From OCS116 cluster bacterium AG-390-A19 (GTDB lineage: Bacteria > Pseudomonadota > Alphaproteobacteria > MED-G09), in the NCBI GenBank assembly GCA_003278145.1, contig QCGV01000002.1, positions 90,124 to 154,123 of the forward strand: a stretch of DNA of 64,000 nt, in the 5' to 3' direction. A program made the translations under genes and the position numbers. The notes beneath the pieces were generated by a model. That model worked only from the letters and a program-made list of their open reading frames with translations, was not told the DNA's origin and searched no databases. This document shows, piece after piece, positions 1 through 8,540 of the stretch (positions within the stretch are counted from its first letter, which is position 1; each line of letters begins with the position of its first letter).

Positions 1-676
1 CAGTTATTCTATTACCATCTTTAATCAATCTTTTAGTTTTAGTATTTAATTGTGGTTCGATATCCCTATCAAGGCAGCCCTTCAAAAGCGTTCCAACTAA
101 AGCTTGGCCAAAACCTCTAGAATCTTTTTCTAATCGCTTTGCCATAACATCATCAGGAACTATACCTGTCCCCCCGCCCAGAGGTGTTTCACCAAGAGTC
201 ATTGGAAGTGGAGAGCCATTATTACGAATTTTATTAGCCCAGTCGCCTAAAATTGAGTAATCAAATAAATTATTATCAAGAGCTCTTCCTCCACCCTCAA
301 TTGCACCTGGACGGTCAAGATAATAGTCTGGATATCCTTCAAGTATTGAAAACTTCGCGTCTGTTTTATTTTCAAGAAAATCAAGCGCTTCTGCACAGTT
401 ATCGATGAAAGCTTCTAATAAGTTTAAATTAATATCACCATGCGAAAGGGACATAAAATAATCAATTGCTTTATTTCTATCATCTTCAATACCTTTGGCT
501 TTCATATGACTATTCATTGGTGCCCATATTATACCACCTGAAACACCAGCTGTTCCTCCAACAAGGGACTGTTTCTCGAATAGACCGACAGAGGATCCAT
601 TTTCATACGCAGTTATTGCAGACATCATTCCACTAGCGCCTGAACCTAAAATTACAACATCGTACTCTTTATCCAT
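1..676 (-). CDS. FAD-dependent dehydrogenase, KstD/fumarate reductase flavoprotein type (3' part beyond window)
   Basis: This gene is not in the ORF track because it runs off the left edge. I translated about 225 N-terminal residues from the minus strand. The start ATG at 676 follows a clear AGGAGA ribosome binding site. The N-terminus (MDKEYDVVILGSGASG) is a Rossmann FAD-binding motif with G11-x-G13-xx-G16, followed by an acidic end of strand 2 and a GGTAGVSGG stretch. That layout is typical of the FAD-binding-2 family (3-ketosteroid 1-dehydrogenase, fumarate reductase, urocanate reductase). The catalytic half is outside the window, so the substrate is open. It is divergent from the SDR/crotonase/Rieske operon, which suggests a shared catabolic role. 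Confidence 0.8.
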   Translation of the reverse strand, partial: MDKEYDVVILGSGASGMMSAITAYENGSSVGLFEKQSLVGGTAGVSGGIIWAPMNSHMKAKGIEDDRNKAIDYFMSLSHGDINLNLLEAFIDNCAEALDFLENKTDAKFSILEGYPDYYLDRPGAIEGGGRALDNNLFDYSILGDWANKIRNNGSPLPMTLGETPLGGGTGIVPDDVMAKRLEKDSRGFGQALVGTLLKGCLDRDIEPQLNTKTKRLIKDGNRIT

Positions 677-714
677 TAAAATCTCCTATGACGACATTAA
701 ATAAAATATTGTAC

Positions 715-728
715 TTTATCTAGATAAA
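715..728. promoter_or_regulatory. 14-bp perfect palindrome in a divergent promoter region
   Basis: TTTATCTAGATAAA is a perfect palindrome about 38 bases upstream of the FAD dehydrogenase start, inside the 150-bp gap that separates it from the divergent SDR operon. Its position fits a dimeric repressor or activator site. In AT-rich DNA such palindromes can arise by chance, and no regulator gene is next to it. Confidence 0.3.
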
Positions 729-826
729 AAAATTGAAACAAAAATAAAAAATTAGATATTTATTTTGAAATTAATAATAAATTACTTAATCTAAAATTAT
801 AAATATATATATTTTTGGGGTGAGCT

Positions 827-1615
827 ATGGATTTGGGTATTAGAGGAAAAAAAGCAATTATTAATGGTGGAAGCGCTGGAATGGGTAAAGGAAGTGCAAT
901 TGCTCTTGCAAGAGAAGGTGTTGACTTAGTTATATCGTCTCGTGGAAAAGATAGACTTGAAAATACATGTGAAGAAATAAGAAAAGAGACCGGTGTAAAG
1001 GTTATTGGAGTAGCAACTGATCATAGTACTGATGAAGGAAGAAAGAAAATAATAAATGCTTGCCCTGATCCAGATATTTTAGTGGGAACATGCACACCAC
1101 CAATGACTACTCCTGACTATGAGAAAATCTCCCCTGATGACTGGAGGAAAACATTAGAAGTTTCACTTCTAAGTCCAGTTTCATTTATGAAAGAATTAAT
1201 TCCTGGAATGGTAAAAAGAAAATGGGGAAGGATAGTCAATATTGGAACTGGGGCGGCAAAAACACCTGCTGAGGTAAGAATTTTATCAGGAGGGCCTAGA
1301 GCTGCATTGGTAAATTACTCGGTTGCAGTTTCTAAAAAAGTTGCAAGACACAATGTAGCTATTAATAATATTCTTCCTGGGATGCATCACACAGCCGCAA
1401 CAAGCGAAACCTATCAAAAGCTAGCAGAAAAAAATGGTACGTCTTACGACGAAGAGGTCTTTGAATTTGCAAAAAAATGGCGAATACCAGCCAGAAAATT
1501 TGGTACGTCTCAAGATTTTGGTGATTTTGTAGCAATGTTTTGCAGTGAACAAGCTACTTATGTCATTGGTCAAAGCTTAGTAATCGATGGTGGCATCGAT
1601 AATACAACTTTTTAA
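827..1615 (+). CDS. SDR-fold protein lacking the catalytic Ser-Tyr-Lys
   Basis: This 262-residue Rossmann protein belongs to the short-chain dehydrogenase/reductase superfamily. The cofactor loop NGGSAGMG (residues 13-20) matches TGxxxGxG, and the N-x-(x)-PG segment near residue 185 is present. Aligning the KKVARHN helix with FabG-like SDRs puts S154 and R158 where the YxxxK Tyr and Lys should be, and the usual catalytic Ser region reads IGTGAA. Related SDRs carrying an NGAR-type motif at this place exist in the 3-oxoacyl-ACP-reductase-like group. The start is supported by GGGGTGAG upstream. It is the first gene of a run with a crotonase, a Rieske oxygenase and a SnoaL-like protein. A conventional dehydrogenase reaction is doubtful. 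Confidence 0.8.
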   Translation: MDLGIRGKKAIINGGSAGMGKGSAIALAREGVDLVISSRGKDRLENTCEEIRKETGVKVIGVATDHSTDEGRKKIINACPDPDILVGTCTPPMTTPDYEKISPDDWRKTLEVSLLSPVSFMKELIPGMVKRKWGRIVNIGTGAAKTPAEVRILSGGPRAALVNYSVAVSKKVARHNVAINNILPGMHHTAATSETYQKLAEKNGTSYDEEVFEFAKKWRIPARKFGTSQDFGDFVAMFCSEQATYVIGQSLVIDGGIDNTTF

Positions 1616-1626
1616 GGAAAATAATA

Positions 1627-2418
1627 ATGTCAGAAAAACCTATACTTCTAGATATTCAAGATAAGATAGCAACAATTACTTTAAATAGACCTGATCGAAA
1701 AAATGCTATTAACACAGATATGGTTAATCGCTGGGTAGAAATTTTAGATGAGTGCAGAAATAATGATAGTATCTCGGCAATCATATTAACGGGGTCCGGT
1801 GAAGCTTTTTGTGCAGGGGGTGATAAGGCAAATCTTGGTGCAAATAATAAAATAGATCCATTAGAAACAAAAAATCATTTCTGGGATCATTTTCAAAGAA
1901 TTGCTAAAAAAACAGCACAAATAGAAAAACCAATAGTTGCTGCTGTAAATGGAATGGCAACAGGTGCTGGAATGGATATGAGTCTACATTGTGATATCAG
2001 GTTTGCTTCAAAAAATGCCATCTTTAGAGCTTCTTATGCAGCGTTTGGTCTAGTGCCTGGAAACGGAGGTACGTATTTCCTGCCACGCATTGTTGGTACA
2101 TCAAAAGCGTTAGAACTATTTTGGTCAACTGATGTAATAGATGCTGAGGAAGCCCTCAGGATTGGCTTAATAAATAAAATATTCTCTAAGGAAGAATTAA
2201 TCGAAAAAACAAGAGAATGGATAAATAATGTTTTAAATCAAGCTCCAATTCCTGTCAGAGTAATTAAAAGATTAATATACCAGAATGTAAATATGGACCT
2301 TAATACAAGCTTAGATTTAATTTCTTCTCATATGGCTTTTGCAAGAACAAGCGAAGATCATGCAGAGGCCATTGCAGCATCTGAAGAAAAGAGAAAACCC
2401 AAATTTAAAGGCAAATAA
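1627..2418 (+). CDS. Enoyl-CoA hydratase/isomerase (crotonase) family protein
   Basis: This 263-residue crotonase-fold enzyme should act on an acyl-CoA thioester. The oxyanion-hole segments are visible as EAFCAGGD (residues 59-66) and AAVNGMATGAG (105-115). Aligned to mitochondrial enoyl-CoA hydratase, the second catalytic Glu is kept (E163), but the first is replaced by Tyr (Y137 in RASYAAFG). It may therefore be an isomerase, hydrolase or other crotonase rather than a classical hydratase. It lies 11 bases after the SDR gene and 14 before the Rieske gene, so it is probably co-transcribed and handles a CoA-linked intermediate. Confidence 0.82.
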   Translation: MSEKPILLDIQDKIATITLNRPDRKNAINTDMVNRWVEILDECRNNDSISAIILTGSGEAFCAGGDKANLGANNKIDPLETKNHFWDHFQRIAKKTAQIEKPIVAAVNGMATGAGMDMSLHCDIRFASKNAIFRASYAAFGLVPGNGGTYFLPRIVGTSKALELFWSTDVIDAEEALRIGLINKIFSKEELIEKTREWINNVLNQAPIPVRVIKRLIYQNVNMDLNTSLDLISSHMAFARTSEDHAEAIAASEEKRKPKFKGK

Positions 2419-2432
2419 TTTAAGGATTAGAG

Positions 2433-3785
2433 ATGAGTGCTATAGATAAAAAATTTCAAAGTAAAAATTTCAAAAACTGGAGTAATTCTGATTTAAAAAA
2501 TACTCCTGTTGATGGAAAAAGATATAATTCTTATGAGTTTATGGAAAAAGAATGGGAATATATGTGGCCAAAAGTATGGTTATTGCTTGGTCGCGAAGAA
2601 GAAATTCCAAATGCAGGTGATTATCAAATGGAAGACTTTGGAAAAGAAAGTTTTTTGATGGTAAGACAAGATGATGGTTCAATTAAATCATTTTACAATG
2701 TGTGCCAACACAGGGGTGCTCGTTTAACTTTTAACGATCTAGGGACTACTGAAACATTTAATTGTCCATATCATGGTTGGAAGTGGAGAAAAGACGGTAA
2801 ATTAATTGAAGCACAGGACTCAGAGGACTTTCCACAAGGGGATCCATGTCAGAATTTGAGACTTGAAGAAGTGAAAACAGAAACTTTTGCAGGTTTCATA
2901 TGGATCAATATGGATAGGGATGCCTGTTCTCTCAAGGAATGGCTTGGACCAATTTGGGATGACTGGCAAGCATATGAAGTTCATAAGTGGAAACGTTATG
3001 TTGCCCAAACAGTAAATATGCCTTGTAATTGGAAGATAATTTTAGATAATTTTAATGAATCCTATCATTTAAATACTGTTCATGCTGCAGAAAAAGCTGT
3101 AACCAAGAAAAGAATGCCAAGTGGTGTTGATACTAGCTACAAAAATACACAATTTGACTTATCTGATGAAGGTCATAATAGAATGATAATGCAAGCAGGC
3201 TATGGACCCGCTGGCTCCTTTGAGGAAGGCGGTATTATTGAAGATCCATTAGCGACAGTAATGAGGGACTGGGAGATTGATCCAAATGAATTTACTGGTA
3301 AAGGATTTGATACAAGAGAAGCGATACAAAAAGCAAAAAGAAAATTAGGTCCAGAAAGAGGCTACACTCATTATCAAAATCTTCACGACGAACAGCTCAC
3401 AGATGCATTTCATTACACTCTTTTTCCGAATTTTGCAGTTTCACTTTGGGCTGATGGATTTCACTTCTTAAGAGCAAGACCACATGCAACCGACCCAGAA
3501 AAGTGTGTCTTTGACAACTGGTGGTATGCCAGTAATCCTGAAAATGAAACATCGCCAATTAGAAGCACCGTTGGTATCCATGAGAGAGGCAATTTTGCAA
3601 TAGAGCCCGATGTTTTTGATCACGGTGAAAAAAGTCTAGGTCAAACAATTGATCAAGATGCTGTTGTTTTTGTATTTCAACAATATGGTTTGCGTTCAAG
3701 AGGTTTTAATGGCGCATATTTTGCAGGTCAAGAAAAGCGTGTTCATCGTTTTCATGAAATGATTGAATCTTATTTTAAGGAATAG
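2433..3785 (+). CDS. Rieske non-heme iron oxygenase, alpha subunit (first of three)
   Basis: This 450-residue ring-hydroxylating-type oxygenase has an N-terminal Rieske [2Fe-2S] domain with C91-x-H93 and C111-xx-H114 (CQHRG and CPYHGW). The mononuclear iron site is at H212 and H217 in ESYHLNTVH, and a distal Asp lies in a DQD motif near the C-terminus. The residue three before H212, which bridges the Rieske and iron centres, is Glu (E209), as in carnitine and betaine oxygenases rather than Asp as in naphthalene dioxygenase. A SnoaL-like gene follows after 3 bases and may be its small subunit. The substrate is unknown. AAGGATTAGAG precedes the start. Confidence 0.9.
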   Translation: MSAIDKKFQSKNFKNWSNSDLKNTPVDGKRYNSYEFMEKEWEYMWPKVWLLLGREEEIPNAGDYQMEDFGKESFLMVRQDDGSIKSFYNVCQHRGARLTFNDLGTTETFNCPYHGWKWRKDGKLIEAQDSEDFPQGDPCQNLRLEEVKTETFAGFIWINMDRDACSLKEWLGPIWDDWQAYEVHKWKRYVAQTVNMPCNWKIILDNFNESYHLNTVHAAEKAVTKKRMPSGVDTSYKNTQFDLSDEGHNRMIMQAGYGPAGSFEEGGIIEDPLATVMRDWEIDPNEFTGKGFDTREAIQKAKRKLGPERGYTHYQNLHDEQLTDAFHYTLFPNFAVSLWADGFHFLRARPHATDPEKCVFDNWWYASNPENETSPIRSTVGIHERGNFAIEPDVFDHGEKSLGQTIDQDAVVFVFQQYGLRSRGFNGAYFAGQEKRVHRFHEMIESYFKE

Positions 3786-3788
3786 GTT

Positions 3789-4307
3789 ATGGAAAAAAAA
3801 TTAGAAAGAATTATAGCAAAATCTGAAATTTATGATCTTGTTTGTAAATATATGCGAGGTTTAGATCGCTTAGATAAAGACCTTTTTAGATCTGTTTTTC
3901 ATGATGATGCATACTGTGATTATGGATTCATTAAAACTGACTCAGATTCATTTGCAACATTTTGTATGGATGCATTAAAGGATCATATAGCCAATCATCA
4001 TATGATAGGAAATTCATTAATTGAGTTTGATGACGAAGATGAAAATACAGCATATGGTGAAATTTATTTTAATGCTTATCACAAAACTATTGAGAATGAT
4101 GTCAATACTGATGTAATTATTGCTGGAAGATATCTTGATCGTTATGAAAGAAGAAATGGGGTTTGGAAAATAGCTTACAGGTCAGAAGTCAATGATTGGT
4201 CAAGGACTGAACCAACTAATGACCCATATTTTGATGACTCAGATTGTCATAGAGGAAAAAGACAAGATGATGATGTCTATTACAGGGAAAAAATGTATAA
4301 ACCTTAA
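3789..4307 (+). CDS. SnoaL/NTF2-like protein, possible Rieske beta subunit
   Basis: This 172-residue protein has the cone-fold pattern of the SnoaL_4 and ring-hydroxylating beta-subunit superfamily: an N-terminal helix (YDLVCKYMRGLDRLD), a short acidic stretch, a central HHMIGNSLIEF strand and a C-terminal GRYLDRYERRNGVWKI strand ending in a W-rich tail. Ring-hydroxylating beta subunits are usually about 170-180 residues, so the size fits. It lies 3 bases after the Rieske alpha gene, which favours a small-subunit role. A standalone dehydratase or isomerase of the same fold is the alternative. A convergent transporter gene starts its 3' end 30 bases later. Confidence 0.75.
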   Translation: MEKKLERIIAKSEIYDLVCKYMRGLDRLDKDLFRSVFHDDAYCDYGFIKTDSDSFATFCMDALKDHIANHHMIGNSLIEFDDEDENTAYGEIYFNAYHKTIENDVNTDVIIAGRYLDRYERRNGVWKIAYRSEVNDWSRTEPTNDPYFDDSDCHRGKRQDDDVYYREKMYKP

Positions 4308-4337
4308 ATCTAAATTAAATTTTTAATTATCGATTTT

Positions 4338-5738
4338 TTAGGCTTGATTTGGTGAATTTTCTTTTTGAGTTTTTATTTCCCCTCGAATCTCTTCTTGTTT
4401 TTGTTGGGTAATTGGATAATCGCGAACACAAAAAATTGCAATTATTAAAAATAGTGGTAACCCAAAGCAAAATAAAATTCTTAAACCAAGGATTTGTTCT
4501 GGGCTATTTATTGCACCAGGACTGGAATCAAAACCAATTAAATCAAGATATGTAAAAGCAAAGAACGGGGCTATAGCTATTGCCATTTTAGTTACAAATG
4601 ACCATGCCGCAAAGAACTGAGCAGCTCTATCTTCACCTGTAAGATAAGTATCATAATCAATAACATCTGCTTTCATTGAATGCGGGATAAGGTGAAAAGT
4701 TGAGCCAGCTAATCCAGCTATGAAAGTAATTGGAAACATCCAGTAGTAATCACCATCGCCCAAAAAGAAATAACAAGGCTGTAATATTGTAAAAACTAGT
4801 AAGCCAATTTTCCAGGCATTATGTTTTCCAACTTTTCTAGAAAGCCAGAGCCAAAAAGGAATACCTATAAGATTTGCAACATAATAAAATACAAAATAGA
4901 GTATACCCTGTTCTTCTTCACCGGTTACACCTCTAATAAAAAACATAACAGTTAGTGTTGAGAGGGTAATACCTAAATAATTAAAGAAGTATGCAAAAAT
5001 AAGTTTTCGAAAAGCACTATTCTGCCACATAGCGATTAAGCCTTTTTTTACAGAACCTTGTTTAACTTGATAGTCCATTCTTTCAGGAACGTTAAGAATT
5101 GAAAGACTAATACAAATTGGAATAACCAATAGTAAACAAACGCCAATAATAATAACTGTCTCTTCAGCACCACCAAAGGCAAATAAAAATAATGCAATTG
5201 CAGGTAAAAATTTAGAAACTGCATTACCAAATGTACCTATAAACATCCGCCATCCAACAATTGTTGATCGTTCATTATAGTCAGAGGAAAGTTCCGCAGC
5301 CCATGAATAGTATGGAATAAATAGCATACTCCATCCAAACCATAAGACTAAAAACCAAAATAAAAGGTAATGTCCGCCTGTACCTAAGTTTAGAGATAAG
5401 AAATCTAAACTCAAAGGAACCCATTCCCATGCTTCATTGGGGAAAAATATTTTATATGTTGCTATCATCAGAAGAGGTATAGAAAAAAACATCCATATGC
5501 GCCTTCTGCCCCACCTAGTATTGGTCCTATCGCTCAAAAATCCAATTAAGGGATCGGTAACTGCATCAAAAGATCTTGCTAAAAGCATCACTAAAGCTAC
5601 TGCAGCAAAATCAAGCCCTAAATCAGAAACATAATAATTTGGTATAAAAGCCAGCAAAGGAAGAGAAGCTATAGAAATAGGCATCTCAGACAGACCATAA
5701 AAAAATAAAGTTTTCTTTGCTAGAGGCTTATCAGACAT
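4338..5738 (-). CDS. MFS permease of the GPH (MelB-like) sugar/solute:cation symporter family
   Basis: This 466-residue membrane protein has about 12 hydrophobic segments. The N-terminal half carries LARSFDAVTDPLIGFLSDRT followed by GRRRIWM, the hallmark loop of glycoside-pentoside-hexuronide symporters. The second half contains HSMKADVIDYDTYLTGE, also typical of the family. It is encoded 7 bases after the second Rieske gene on the same strand, so it may import that enzyme's substrate. The family moves sugars, but distant marine members occur in many catabolic clusters, so the solute is not assigned. Confidence 0.83.
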   Translation of the reverse strand: MSDKPLAKKTLFFYGLSEMPISIASLPLLAFIPNYYVSDLGLDFAAVALVMLLARSFDAVTDPLIGFLSDRTNTRWGRRRIWMFFSIPLLMIATYKIFFPNEAWEWVPLSLDFLSLNLGTGGHYLLFWFLVLWFGWSMLFIPYYSWAAELSSDYNERSTIVGWRMFIGTFGNAVSKFLPAIALFLFAFGGAEETVIIIGVCLLLVIPICISLSILNVPERMDYQVKQGSVKKGLIAMWQNSAFRKLIFAYFFNYLGITLSTLTVMFFIRGVTGEEEQGILYFVFYYVANLIGIPFWLWLSRKVGKHNAWKIGLLVFTILQPCYFFLGDGDYYWMFPITFIAGLAGSTFHLIPHSMKADVIDYDTYLTGEDRAAQFFAAWSFVTKMAIAIAPFFAFTYLDLIGFDSSPGAINSPEQILGLRILFCFGLPLFLIIAIFCVRDYPITQQKQEEIRGEIKTQKENSPNQA

Positions 5739-5745
5739 TAGTTAC

Positions 5746-7113
5746 TTACCCTATCCTTGACCATAAAGAATCTTTACTTACCCAGTCATCAACCCAATCA
5801 TGGAAATGTTGTAACCTCTCCTCATCTTTACTGAGTAAAGCACTTTCAAATCCTTTTGAATGCATACCTGCTTGCATATCATTTAGGTAATGAATATCTT
5901 GATCAATTGTTATTGTGAATGATTTCCTACCCTCAATAACATCCTCTCTAGTAAATATATCATGTTCAGGTCTCATTCCTGTTTGTTCATAAAAGGATGA
6001 ACCAGGTAAAAGTTCTAATCCTTTTTTTTCATCACGAACTAGTTGAGAAGGTATTTGGAAAGACCATTTTGTAAAAGAGCATTTATTTGGATCAGACTTA
6101 TGCGGTTTTGGTCCAAATATCCAAAGTCTTTCAGGATGAATGGTCATAAAAATATTCGGAAAAATATCATATTGCAAAACATCTGAAACCTGATCATCAG
6201 AAAACTCAGAGTAATCAAAACCTAACTCATCGCCTATTACTCTTTTTTGTTTTTGAATAGCTTTACGTATTTCTGGAACTTTCCCATAAAATTTTTTAGG
6301 ATCGAGTCGTAAACCCCTCAGATAATCCTGCATAAATTCTGGGGGTTCTTCTGGCATTGGATATCTAGGGTTAATTACAGGACTAGTGACCATTGTACGA
6401 GTATGGCCAAATGGCCACAAATCATTTTCAGCATCACAACAATCTACAAAACTTGCATGTTGCGGGTGAATAAAATCAACATGATATTGCTCTAAAAAAT
6501 TATCCCGAACTGTTTTCCAATTTGTTTCTAAAACATCAACAGTTTGATGTTTAACAAGATTCATTTCCTCGAATTTATATGGCTTGAGTTGATCAATTAT
6601 TGGGCCCAGGAAAGTTTCCAAAGATGGAGAATTCTCATCCATGTTGATAAAAATTAAACCTGCCCAGACTGAAACCCTAACTGGTTTAAGCGACTTCTCT
6701 TCACAAGGAACACCTCCCTCAAATAACTCCCTATCTGGAACATGCTCAAGCTTTCCGTTTAAAGCATAAGACCACCCGTGATAAGGGCATGAAATTTTAT
6801 TAAAAGAACCGGATTCAAGAGTTACAATTTTATTACCTCTATGTTGGCATACATTATAAAAAGCAGAAATTTTCTCATTTTCATCTCTAGTAATTACAAT
6901 TGACTCTCTTCCAATATCGTAAACAAAAAAATCACCTATCTCTGTAATATCAGCCTCAATTCCTGCAAAAAGCCATGTTTTTGTCCATATACCATCCCAT
7001 TCCATTTCCATAAAACCTCTAGAAATATATCTATCTTTGGATAGAGACGCAGACTTGCTAGGTAAAGATATAATTTCTTTACTAAAATCTATATAATTAA
7101 ATTTTTGTGGCAT
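5746..7113 (-). CDS. Rieske non-heme iron oxygenase, alpha subunit (second of three)
   Basis: This 455-residue oxygenase has the same domain order as its two neighbours. Rieske ligands are C89, H91, C109 and H112 (CQHRG, CPYHGW). The iron site is H211 and H216 in EQYHVDFIH, the bridging position is E208, and a C-terminal DQD motif supplies the likely Asp ligand. It is transcribed leftward with the GPH permease, opposite to the other two Rieske genes, so it is probably a separate transcription unit with its own substrate. A GGGAGG ribosome binding site precedes the ATG. No ferredoxin or reductase lies nearby. Confidence 0.9.
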   Translation of the reverse strand: MPQKFNYIDFSKEIISLPSKSASLSKDRYISRGFMEMEWDGIWTKTWLFAGIEADITEIGDFFVYDIGRESIVITRDENEKISAFYNVCQHRGNKIVTLESGSFNKISCPYHGWSYALNGKLEHVPDRELFEGGVPCEEKSLKPVRVSVWAGLIFINMDENSPSLETFLGPIIDQLKPYKFEEMNLVKHQTVDVLETNWKTVRDNFLEQYHVDFIHPQHASFVDCCDAENDLWPFGHTRTMVTSPVINPRYPMPEEPPEFMQDYLRGLRLDPKKFYGKVPEIRKAIQKQKRVIGDELGFDYSEFSDDQVSDVLQYDIFPNIFMTIHPERLWIFGPKPHKSDPNKCSFTKWSFQIPSQLVRDEKKGLELLPGSSFYEQTGMRPEHDIFTREDVIEGRKSFTITIDQDIHYLNDMQAGMHSKGFESALLSKDEERLQHFHDWVDDWVSKDSLWSRIG

Positions 7114-7286
7114 TTAGCCTCCCTATTTAATTTCCCACTATTTAATTTAATCAGATTATTAACATAGTAAAGATATGAAATATTTTATATTAATTTTCAT
7201 GTTCATAAATATTCACTAAAAAAATTTATAAACTTGACCAAATAGATATAGGGGTTTTGAATATGATCTTTATCTGGGGGTGCAAA

Positions 7287-7586
7287 ATGATAGTTGTTAA
7301 TGCAAAAGCTAAATCAAACAATAATGACATTATAAAATTAAAAAATATTATAAATGACTTAGAACAAGAGACTCTTAAAGAGAGAGGCTGCATTGATTAT
7401 GCATTCAGTGTTGATCTAAATAATCCAGATGTTCTTAGAATTACAGAGCTATGGGTAGATTTAAAAAGCCTCCAAGATCATTTAAAAACTCCTCATGTAG
7501 ATATTTTTAGAAATGAGATGTCAAAAAATCCTATAGAAATAGAAGCTCATTTTTATGAGGCTAATGAAATATCTTATCCTGGTTAA
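7287..7586 (+). CDS. Antibiotic biosynthesis monooxygenase (ABM) domain protein
   Basis: This small single-domain protein (99 residues from the ATG at 7287) has the dimeric ferredoxin-like ABM pattern: MIVVNAKAKS at the start, an LEQETLKERGCIDYAF segment, and ITELWVDLKSLQDHLKTPH. The track start is an upstream TTG at 7257. I prefer 7287 because the family normally begins with this strand and GGGGGTG lies just upstream. Relatives include YgiN-like quinol monooxygenases and many of unknown role. It begins the rightward operon, 4 bases before an MBL-fold hydrolase, and may oxidise a phenolic or quinol intermediate. Confidence 0.75.
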   Translation: MIVVNAKAKSNNNDIIKLKNIINDLEQETLKERGCIDYAFSVDLNNPDVLRITELWVDLKSLQDHLKTPHVDIFRNEMSKNPIEIEAHFYEANEISYPG

Positions 7587-7590
7587 AAAA

Positions 7591-8472
7591 ATGACTGAAA
7601 AAATTAGCTCTTGGAATATTGGTAAAGTAAAAGTAACGAGAATTGTCGAAGTTGAAAGAACAGGTCCTATGTTTGTTGTTCCAGATGCTATTCCAGAGAA
7701 CATCATAAAAATGCCATGGCTCAAACCATACTTTGCCGATGAAGAAGGTAATACAATAGTAAGCGTACACGCTTTAGTTATAGAAACATCAGAGAAATGT
7801 ATAATTGTTGATACATGCCTAGGTAATGACAAAGAAAGACATATACCTGCATGGAATAATCTTCAAACAAAATTCCTAGAGGATCTTGAGAGAGCTGGGT
7901 ATAAAACAACAGATATTGATATTGTTTTATGTACCCACCTTCATACTGACCATGTTGGATGGAATACAGTTTTAATAAATGATAAATGGGAACCAACGTT
8001 TAAAAAAGCTGACTATTTATTTGGAAAAGATGAATGGAATTATACAGAAAAACAAATAAAAATTCCTGCATATGCAGAATTTATTAATGATTCAATTATT
8101 CCTATTATAGAATCAGGATTAGTAAAATTTGTTGAAGTCGATGAGAAAATTTGTGAAGAAGTAAAACTTGAGCCAACCATTGGTCATACGCCTGGGCATG
8201 TAAGTATCAAAATTGAATCTGAGGGAAAAAAAGCATCAATAACAGGTGATTTTCTTCATCATCCATGTCAAATGGAAAAACTTGACTGGATATCATCTGC
8301 GGACTGGAATCCTGAATTAGCTAAAGAAACCAGAAAGAAAAAATTATTAGAATATGCTAACGAAGAAATTCTTGTTTTTGGTACTCATTTTGCAACACCT
8401 TCGGCAGGTTTTGTAAGAAAAAAAGATGATCATTTTATTTTTGAAGTTCAACACCCTTTAGAAAAAAGATAA
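7591..8472 (+). CDS. Metallo-beta-lactamase-fold hydrolase
   Basis: This 293-residue hydrolase shows the full dinuclear zinc signature. The HxHxDH motif is at H116, H118, D120 and H121 (THLHTDHVGWN), later ligands are in GHTPGH and TGDFLHHP, and a C-terminal GTHFATP histidine follows. The class resembles N-acyl-lactonase-like and other MBL-fold enzymes that begin with a W-x-IG-x-V-x-VTRI strand, which is why I take MTEKISSW (ATG at 7591) over the track start at 7555. It lies between the ABM gene and the third Rieske gene. Hydrolysis of a lactone, ester or thioester intermediate is plausible but not shown. Confidence 0.82.
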   Translation: MTEKISSWNIGKVKVTRIVEVERTGPMFVVPDAIPENIIKMPWLKPYFADEEGNTIVSVHALVIETSEKCIIVDTCLGNDKERHIPAWNNLQTKFLEDLERAGYKTTDIDIVLCTHLHTDHVGWNTVLINDKWEPTFKKADYLFGKDEWNYTEKQIKIPAYAEFINDSIIPIIESGLVKFVEVDEKICEEVKLEPTIGHTPGHVSIKIESEGKKASITGDFLHHPCQMEKLDWISSADWNPELAKETRKKKLLEYANEEILVFGTHFATPSAGFVRKKDDHFIFEVQHPLEKR

Positions 8473-8490
8473 AACAAGCCTCAAAAAACA

Positions 8491-8519
8491 TTTACTAAAA
8501 TAATTTTTTTGTCTTTAAT
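8491..8519 (+). promoter_or_regulatory. Possible sigma-70 promoter for the third Rieske operon
   Basis: TTTACT, a 17-base spacer and TTTAAT lie 22 bases before the Rieske start codon, in the only longer gap (68 bases) of this operon. Each hexamer departs from consensus, so this is a weak call in AT-rich DNA. Confidence 0.3.
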
Positions 8520-8540
8520 TAATGAATAGGAGAGATCGAA

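Noticed and set aside
7175-7200. Inverted repeat ATGAAA/TTTCAT upstream of the second Rieske gene
   Set aside because: Six base pairs with a 14-base spacer is not notable in such AT-rich sequence.
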